Shown: positions 61,058-64,000 of the stretch, one piece after another
Layout: every line of letters begins with the position of its first letter
Position numbering within the stretch: the first letter of the stretch is position 1
Source of the DNA: Marinobacter manganoxydans MnI7-9
GTDB lineage: Bacteria; Pseudomonadota; Gammaproteobacteria; Pseudomonadales; Oleiphilaceae
Direction of reading: 5' to 3'
NCBI RefSeq assembly: GCF_000235625.1
Contig: NZ_AGTR01000002.1
Span: forward strand, 1-64,000
Length of the DNA: 64,000 nucleotides
The notes under the pieces: model-generated
Databases searched by the model: none
What the model was told of the DNA's origin: nothing
What the model saw: only the letters and a program-made list of their open reading frames with translations
Translations under genes and position numbers: made by a program

Positions 61058-62608
61058 TCAGCCGATCTCAACCAGGCTGTGCCCGGTCATTTCCTTCGGT
61101 TGCTCCATTCCCATCAGGGCTAGGAGAGAGGGCGCAACGTCGCTCAGGCTGCCGTCGTTCTTCAACACAACTTTGCGGTGGCCGGTGTATACCAGTGGCA
61201 CCGGGCCGATGGTGTGGGCAGTGTGAACCTGGCCTGAATTCGGATCGGTCATCTGTTCGCAGTTGCCGTGGTCAGCCGTGATCAGAGCTTCGCCGCCTAC
61301 CTCATCCAGGGCCTCGACAACGCGTTTCACGCATTCGTCCAGGCATTCGGCCGCCTTGATTGCAGCGTCCAGCTTGCCGGTGTGACCAACCATGTCGCCG
61401 TTGGCATAATTGCAAACAACCAGATCGTACTTGCCGCTCTTGATCGCTTCCACCAGCTTGTCGGTTACCTCTGGTGCGCTCATTTCGGGCTGCAGATCGT
61501 AGGTCGCCACCTTGGGGGAGGGCACAAGAATGCGCTCTTCACCGTCGAACGGTGTTTCCAGGCCGCCATTGAAAAAGAAGGTTACGTGGGCGTATTTCTC
61601 TGTTTCGGCGATGCGCAACTGGGTCTTGCCCTGCTTCGCCATGTATTCGCCAAGGCCATTGGTAAGCTGTTCGGGCGGGTAGGCGCAGGAAGTTTTGATG
61701 TCCGCCGCATACTCGGTCAGCATCACGAAGTCGGCCAGTTCGGGGTGCTTCTTGCGCTCGAATCCGTCGAAGTCCTTCTCCACAAAGGTGCGGGTCATTT
61801 CCCGGGCACGGTCGGCACGGAAATTCATGAACAGCACCGTGTCACCATCGTTGATCGTTCCCTCGGGCTCGCCCGGAGCGTGGATCCGGGTTGGCGTTAC
61901 AAACTCGTCGTTTTCCCCGCGCTCATAAGCCTGTTCCAGCCCGGATACCGGATCGGCCGCAGTGAACTCCGCGGTGCCCTGGGTCATCAGGTTGTAGGCC
62001 GCTTCCACGCGGTCCCAGCGGTTGTCGCGATCCATGGCATAGTAGCGGCCCACGATCGAGGCAACGCGGCCGACGCCGAGGCTCTTCAATTTGGCCGCGG
62101 CCTTCTCCAGGGATGGTTTTGCGCTGCGGGGCGGCATGTCACGGCCATCGAGGAAGGCGTGGATGTAAACTTCCTTCGCGCCACGTGCGGCGGCAAGTTC
62201 GGCAGCGGCAATAATGTGGTCTTCGTGGCTGTGTACACCACCGGGCGACATCAGACCCATGAGATGAACGGCTCGGCCGCTTTGGACAGCCTTGTCGATC
62301 GCTGAGCAGAGCACTTCGTTCTGCTGGAAAGTGCCTTCTTCCAGATCTTTGTCGATACGAGTAAGGCTTTGATAGACCACGCGCCCTGCGCCCAGGTTCA
62401 TGTGGCCAACTTCCGAGTTACCCATTTGCCCTTGCGGCAGCCCAACAAACATACCCGATGTATTGATCAGGGTTTTGGGCTGGTTTTGCCAGAGTTTGTC
62501 CCAGAACGGGGTGCTGGCATTGCTGATGGCATTGTCTTCAGCCGGGTCGCGATGGCCCCAGCCGTCCAGGATAATCAGTGCAGTCGGCTTGCGCATTGCA
62601 GTCATCAT
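61058..62608 (-). CDS. gpmI: 2,3-bisphosphoglycerate-independent phosphoglycerate mutase
   Basis: 516 residues (starts at 62605 or 62596 are also possible). [10 protein letters not shown] supplies a metal Asp; the nucleophile Ser lies in [16 protein letters not shown]; the alkaline-phosphatase-type metal sites continue in [14 protein letters not shown] and [12 protein letters not shown]. It interconverts 3- and 2-phosphoglycerate with two Mn2+. First gene of a probable gpmI-envC-ctpA-yibQ transcript. A perfect 16-base palindrome sits 20 bases before its start. Confidence 0.96.
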   Translation of the reverse strand: MMTAMRKPTALIILDGWGHRDPAEDNAISNASTPFWDKLWQNQPKTLINTSGMFVGLPQGQMGNSEVGHMNLGAGRVVYQSLTRIDKDLEEGTFQQNEVLCSAIDKAVQSGRAVHLMGLMSPGGVHSHEDHIIAAAELAAARGAKEVYIHAFLDGRDMPPRSAKPSLEKAAAKLKSLGVGRVASIVGRYYAMDRDNRWDRVEAAYNLMTQGTAEFTAADPVSGLEQAYERGENDEFVTPTRIHAPGEPEGTINDGDTVLFMNFRADRAREMTRTFVEKDFDGFERKKHPELADFVMLTEYAADIKTSCAYPPEQLTNGLGEYMAKQGKTQLRIAETEKYAHVTFFFNGGLETPFDGEERILVPSPKVATYDLQPEMSAPEVTDKLVEAIKSGKYDLVVCNYANGDMVGHTGKLDAAIKAAECLDECVKRVVEALDEVGGEALITADHGNCEQMTDPNSGQVHTAHTIGPVPLVYTGHRKVVLKNDGSLSDVAPSLLALMGMEQPKEMTGHSLVEIG

Positions 62609-62627
62609 TAAGTCCGGAAGTAAAATG

Positions 62628-62643
62628 TTAGTAAATTTACTAA
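62628..62643. promoter_or_regulatory. perfect 16-bp palindrome TTAGTAAATTTACTAA
   Basis: It is located in the 144-base gap between divergent gpmI and the rhodanese gene, 20 bases from the gpmI start. It is AT-rich with no spacer, so it is a likely operator rather than a terminator. No regulator family is recognised for it. Confidence 0.55.
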
Positions 62644-62752
62644 AACGAAAACGAAGTTTATCTATTTTCGCATTTACTGGCCACTTTCGTCACCTTCTGT
62701 CCGGGGAGCAGGCTGTGTATAATCCCGCCAAACTCATTATCAGGGTAAATTC

Positions 62753-63169
62753 ATGGACCGGTTGTTTGAATTTGTCGTTAACCACTACATTCTTGTGTCG
62801 CTGTTCGTGGCATTCCTGGTTGCCATTCTCATTCTGGAGTCCCGTCGTGGCGGTGCCAAGATCTCGGCCCAGGGTGCGGTCAATCTGATCAACAAGGATG
62901 AAGCCGTTGTAGTCGACATCCGGGACCGCAAGGAGTTTGGTGAGGGCCGCATTACCGGCTCGATCAACATTCCCCTGAACAGCCTGAAGAGCCGGGTTGG
63001 TGAGCTGAGCAAGTTCAAGGACAAACAGATCATCGTTGCCGACAAGATGGGCCAGCATTCTGCCATGGCGGTTAAACAGCTGAACGCGGAAGGCTTCAGC
63101 AATGTGGTTCGCCTGAACGGCGGCGTTGCCGACTGGAAAGCCAGCAATCTTCCGCTGGTGAAGAAATAG
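62753..63169 (+). CDS. membrane-anchored rhodanese-like protein (YibN type)
   Basis: 138 residues. An N-terminal membrane helix (YILVSLFVAFLVAILILES, residues 10-28) is followed by a rhodanese domain (VVDIRDRKEFGEGRITGSIN, near 58-77). The active-site loop reads VADKMGQHSA, where relatives have VCxMGQH; the catalytic Cys is replaced by Asp, so sulfurtransferase activity is unlikely. The gene is directly upstream of secB, the conserved neighbour, but the glutaredoxin gene usually between them is missing. Confidence 0.88.
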   Translation: MDRLFEFVVNHYILVSLFVAFLVAILILESRRGGAKISAQGAVNLINKDEAVVVDIRDRKEFGEGRITGSINIPLNSLKSRVGELSKFKDKQIIVADKMGQHSAMAVKQLNAEGFSNVVRLNGGVADWKASNLPLVKK

Positions 63170-63313
63170 AGCGGCCCTTGATCTGAAGATCATTCTGCCG
63201 CACTGTTTCACATAAGCCGGCCCGGCGCCAACGTAAAATGTCCCGGCAGCACACTTCATAACATCCCATAACAGCGGGCCCCGAGCCCATGATCGAGAAC
63301 GAAAGGATTGAAA

Positions 63314-63817
63314 ATGGCTGAGAATCAGCAAGCCGCAGCAGGCAGTGACAACCAGAACCAACCCCAGTTTGCCCTTCAGCGCATCTATGTGAAGGACCTG
63401 TCTTTTGAGTCACCCAACTCTCCGCTGGTATTTCAGGAGCAGTGGAAGCCGCAGGTGAATCTGGATCTGAATACGTCTCACAACAAGGTCAGCGACAACC
63501 AGTACGAGGTTGTGCTTTCCCTGACCGTCACCGCGAAAGTGGGTGAGAAGGTAGCTTACATCGTCGAGATCCAGCAGGGCGGCGTGTTCCTGGTGCAGGG
63601 CATCGAAGGCCAGCAGCTGGGCCAGATGCTGGGCGCCTACTGCCCGACCATCCTGTTCCCGTATGCGCGCGAAGCGATCGACGGTATTGTGAGCAAGGGC
63701 AGCTTCCCGGCCCTGATGCTGGCGCCGGTGAACTTCGACGCCATCTATGCCCAGGCGCTCAAGCGCAAGCAGGAAGAAGCTGCTGGCGAGGCAAGCGAAG
63801 AGCAGCAGACTCACTGA
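63314..63817 (+). CDS. secB: protein-export chaperone SecB
   Basis: 167 residues from ATG 63314. FALQRIYVKDLSFESPNSP at the N-terminus, EVVLSLTVTAKV and VFLVQGIEGQQLGQMLGAYCP are the family core; the C-terminal tail is acidic and Gln-rich. SecB tetramers hold precursor proteins unfolded and pass them to SecA. A 144-base gap separates it from the rhodanese gene, and a bidirectional terminator follows. Confidence 0.97.
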   Translation: MAENQQAAAGSDNQNQPQFALQRIYVKDLSFESPNSPLVFQEQWKPQVNLDLNTSHNKVSDNQYEVVLSLTVTAKVGEKVAYIVEIQQGGVFLVQGIEGQQLGQMLGAYCPTILFPYAREAIDGIVSKGSFPALMLAPVNFDAIYAQALKRKQEEAAGEASEEQQTH

Positions 63818-63840
63818 TCCGAACCACTGTGATCAGATAT

Positions 63841-63868
63841 AAAAAAACCGGCTCAGGCCGGTTTTTTT
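63841..63868. terminator. bidirectional terminator between secB and trmL
   Basis: Seven As, ACCGGC, loop TCAG, GCCGGT, then seven Ts. It works for secB on the plus strand and trmL on the minus strand; the trmL stop codon (63867-63869) overlaps its edge. Confidence 0.88.
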
Positions 63869-64000
63869 ATGTCGCTCCGTTAAACCCCAGCTGCCGCCAG
63901 GCCTCGTAAACCGCCAGGGCTGCGGTATTGGAGAGATTCAGGCTGCGGCTATGCGGTTGCATGGGAACCCGCAGGCGATGCTCAGGCAGCAACCCCTCGC
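63867..64000 (-). CDS. trmL: tRNA (cytidine/uridine-2'-O)-methyltransferase TrmL (partial, C-terminal part)
   Basis: Reverse frame entering from the right edge; 44 codons are visible. The sequence [20 protein letters not shown] followed by [11 protein letters not shown] is the C-terminal SPOUT knot of TrmL (conserved P-M[11 protein letters not shown]), which binds S-adenosylmethionine. TrmL methylates the wobble base of tRNA-Leu isoacceptors. The N-terminal part lies beyond the window. Confidence 0.9.
   Translation of the reverse strand, partial: EGLLPEHRLRVPMQPHSRSLNLSNTAALAVYEAWRQLGFNGAT

Overview
The window is a chromosomal segment of a Gammaproteobacterium. Gene content and order point to a Marinobacter-like marine heterotroph: the block secB / rhodanese / gpmI / envC / ctpA / yibQ / hisFAHB / asmA / mutY / yggX / tRNA-Phe resembles the order I recall from Pseudomonas, while the TRAP transporter, DcaP-type porin, long KamA and large GCGGG lipoproteins look marine. 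The genus is an inference; no rRNA or species marker is present. I see no prophage, insertion sequence, CRISPR array or plasmid gene.

Region by region. (1) 1-3215: the N-terminal two thirds of lon (reverse), then cnoX and a small HNH protein. (2) 3216-13235: an accessory block with two very large Gly/Ser-rich lipoproteins facing each other. Between them lie a signal-peptide-bearing probable outer-membrane beta-barrel gene and a LuxR-type regulator translationally coupled to an alpha/beta hydrolase. (3) 13236-19603: an orphan lysine 2,3-aminomutase-like radical SAM gene and aceE-aceF, which has no E3 gene beside it. (4) 19604-20930: a structured repeat element and a decayed DcaP-like porin. 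(5) 21082-22542: an exonuclease/GIY-YIG fusion. (6) 22642-38121: arginine succinyltransferase catabolism (astC, aruF, aruG, astD, astB), a TetR-controlled RND efflux operon, then astE and an arginine/ornithine-type ABC importer on the opposite strand. (7) 38276-46990: a FadR-type GntR regulator divergent from a TRAP transporter plus glcG-glcD-glcE-glcF, with two matching operators in the divergent promoter region; this looks like one inducible 2-hydroxyacid (glycolate-like) uptake and oxidation unit. (8) 47110-50134: small envelope and stress genes, including a universal stress protein behind a perfect ANR/FNR box. (9) 50200-64000: conserved core genes (tRNA-Phe, yggX, mutY, asmA-like, hisBHAF, yibQ, ctpA, envC, gpmI, rhodanese, secB, partial trmL).

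The most interesting points are structural rather than new enzyme families. A textbook intrinsic terminator (UUCG loop, eight Ts) lies inside the signal-peptide codons of the beta-barrel gene at 6094-6121, so that gene can only be made by reading through its own terminator. Two unrelated intergenic regions (19645-19756 and 34886-34985) carry the same architecture: a perfect 23-29 bp outer stem, a 54-nt interior and two hairpins with A(T/G)GGAT loops, resembling the TwoAYGGAY candidate RNA motif. There are also several unassigned palindromic operators (14629, 29568-29628, 62628) and a clearly decayed porin.

All functional calls come from reading the translated sequence against remembered family features; no database search was run.
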